Source of the DNA: a virus
Direction: 5' to 3' (one strand)
Length of the DNA stretch: 64,000 bases
IMG/VR virus record: IMGVR_UViG_3300049218_000295
Span: 104,949-168,948 of that record
The translations under genes were made by a program, and so were the position numbers. The notes beneath the pieces were generated by a model, which did not search any database, was not told where the DNA came from, and saw nothing but the letters and a program-made list of their open reading frames with translations. Numbering within the stretch: the first letter of the stretch is position 1; every line of letters begins with the position of its first letter. Positions 63,986 through 64,000 of the stretch are shown here, piece by piece.

Positions 63986-64000
63986 ATGAGTAAACCCAAC
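63986..64000 (+). CDS. Truncated gene at window edge
   Basis: Only the first five codons (MSKPN) are inside the window, following AAGGAG. Product unknown. Confidence 0.6.

Noticed and set aside
1-64000. Global reassignment of TAG to sense
   Set aside because: TAG is the apparent stop of many compact genes (for example 17095, 22678, 36010, 37942, 41052, 41769, 43821, 44011) followed at once by other genes or tRNAs; only one gene clearly needs read-through.
1-64000. CRISPR array
   Set aside because: No regularly spaced direct repeats of 25-40 nt were seen; the recurrent elements at 44-46 kb are stem elements with variable spacing.

Overview
The window is a stretch of a large tailed-phage genome (Caudoviricetes, probably jumbo-sized). 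The evidence is virion and tail-fibre genes, tail-collar proteins, densely packed short genes with 4-nt ATGA/GTGA overlaps, homing-type endonucleases (HNH, GIY-YIG), dozens of small zinc-ribbon and unknown proteins, and a very large tRNA array. The host is not identifiable from the sequence. The promoters are sigma70-like and two secreted proteins carry Sec signal peptides, so a diderm bacterial host read by host RNA polymerase is a reasonable guess.

Layout. 0-11 kb (+): virion/baseplate-type proteins interrupted by a tubulin/FtsZ-family GTPase (3226-4464), then acidic and Cys-rich unknown proteins. 11.2-20.4 kb (+): a MoxR AAA+ ATPase with a VWA partner (RavA/ViaA-like), RmlC epimerase, a signal-peptide lytic transglycosylase, a MazG-like protein and an RNA ligase. 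20.4-28 kb, mostly (-): a delta-60-repeat protein, C39-like protein, HNH nuclease, Fe/Mn superoxide dismutase, Ig-like repeat protein, three tail-collar paralogues on both strands, and a metallophosphatase. 28-44 kb: short genes on both strands mixed with minus-strand tRNAs; recognisable proteins include two 2OG-Fe(II) oxygenases, Pth2, a primase-like protein, GNAT, a glycosyltransferase-methyltransferase fusion, an ADP-ribosyltransferase, Hsp20 and a DGQQR protein. 44.2-48 kb: a dense RNA locus. 48-64 kb: GIY-YIG nuclease, a candidate restriction-modification pair, sedolisin protease, ferritin-like protein, two amber-suppressor tRNAs, Thg1, HAD phosphatases, acylphosphatase and many small proteins.

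RNA content. I read 28 cloverleaf tRNAs, all on the minus strand, covering Thr, Leu, Arg, Met, Ile, Gly, Val, Lys, Ala, Cys, His, Asp, Pro and amber. Many are abnormal. Four Leu-anticodon tRNAs lack the long variable arm, whereas a UAU (Ile) and a UGU (Thr) tRNA have one. Between 44.2 and 46.6 kb a stem element with covarying helices recurs six times; three copies hold tRNA-like sequences, one of them in circularly permuted order (T-arm, closed acceptor hairpin, D-arm). A rearranged seventh copy lies at 50.2 kb. About 620 nt of protein-free DNA at 47.33-47.95 kb is packed with long hairpins and looks like a giant ornate RNA (ROOL/GOLLD-like in size and setting). Three more compact structured RNAs lie among the tRNAs.

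How it may fit together. RNA ligase, Thg1, one clear Pth2 and a second Pth2-like protein, plus the odd tRNAs, suggest a phage tRNA supply and repair programme. Two tRNAs with anticodon CUA, together with a gene carrying an in-frame TAG at codon 5 (52383-52691), suggest programmed amber read-through; TAG also ends many genes, so it is not globally reassigned. A recurrent promoter (TTGACA or TTGTGC, 17-18 bp, TATAAT-like, usually preceded by TGC) drives several genes, and at four of them the predicted +1 falls on the start codon (leaderless mRNAs).
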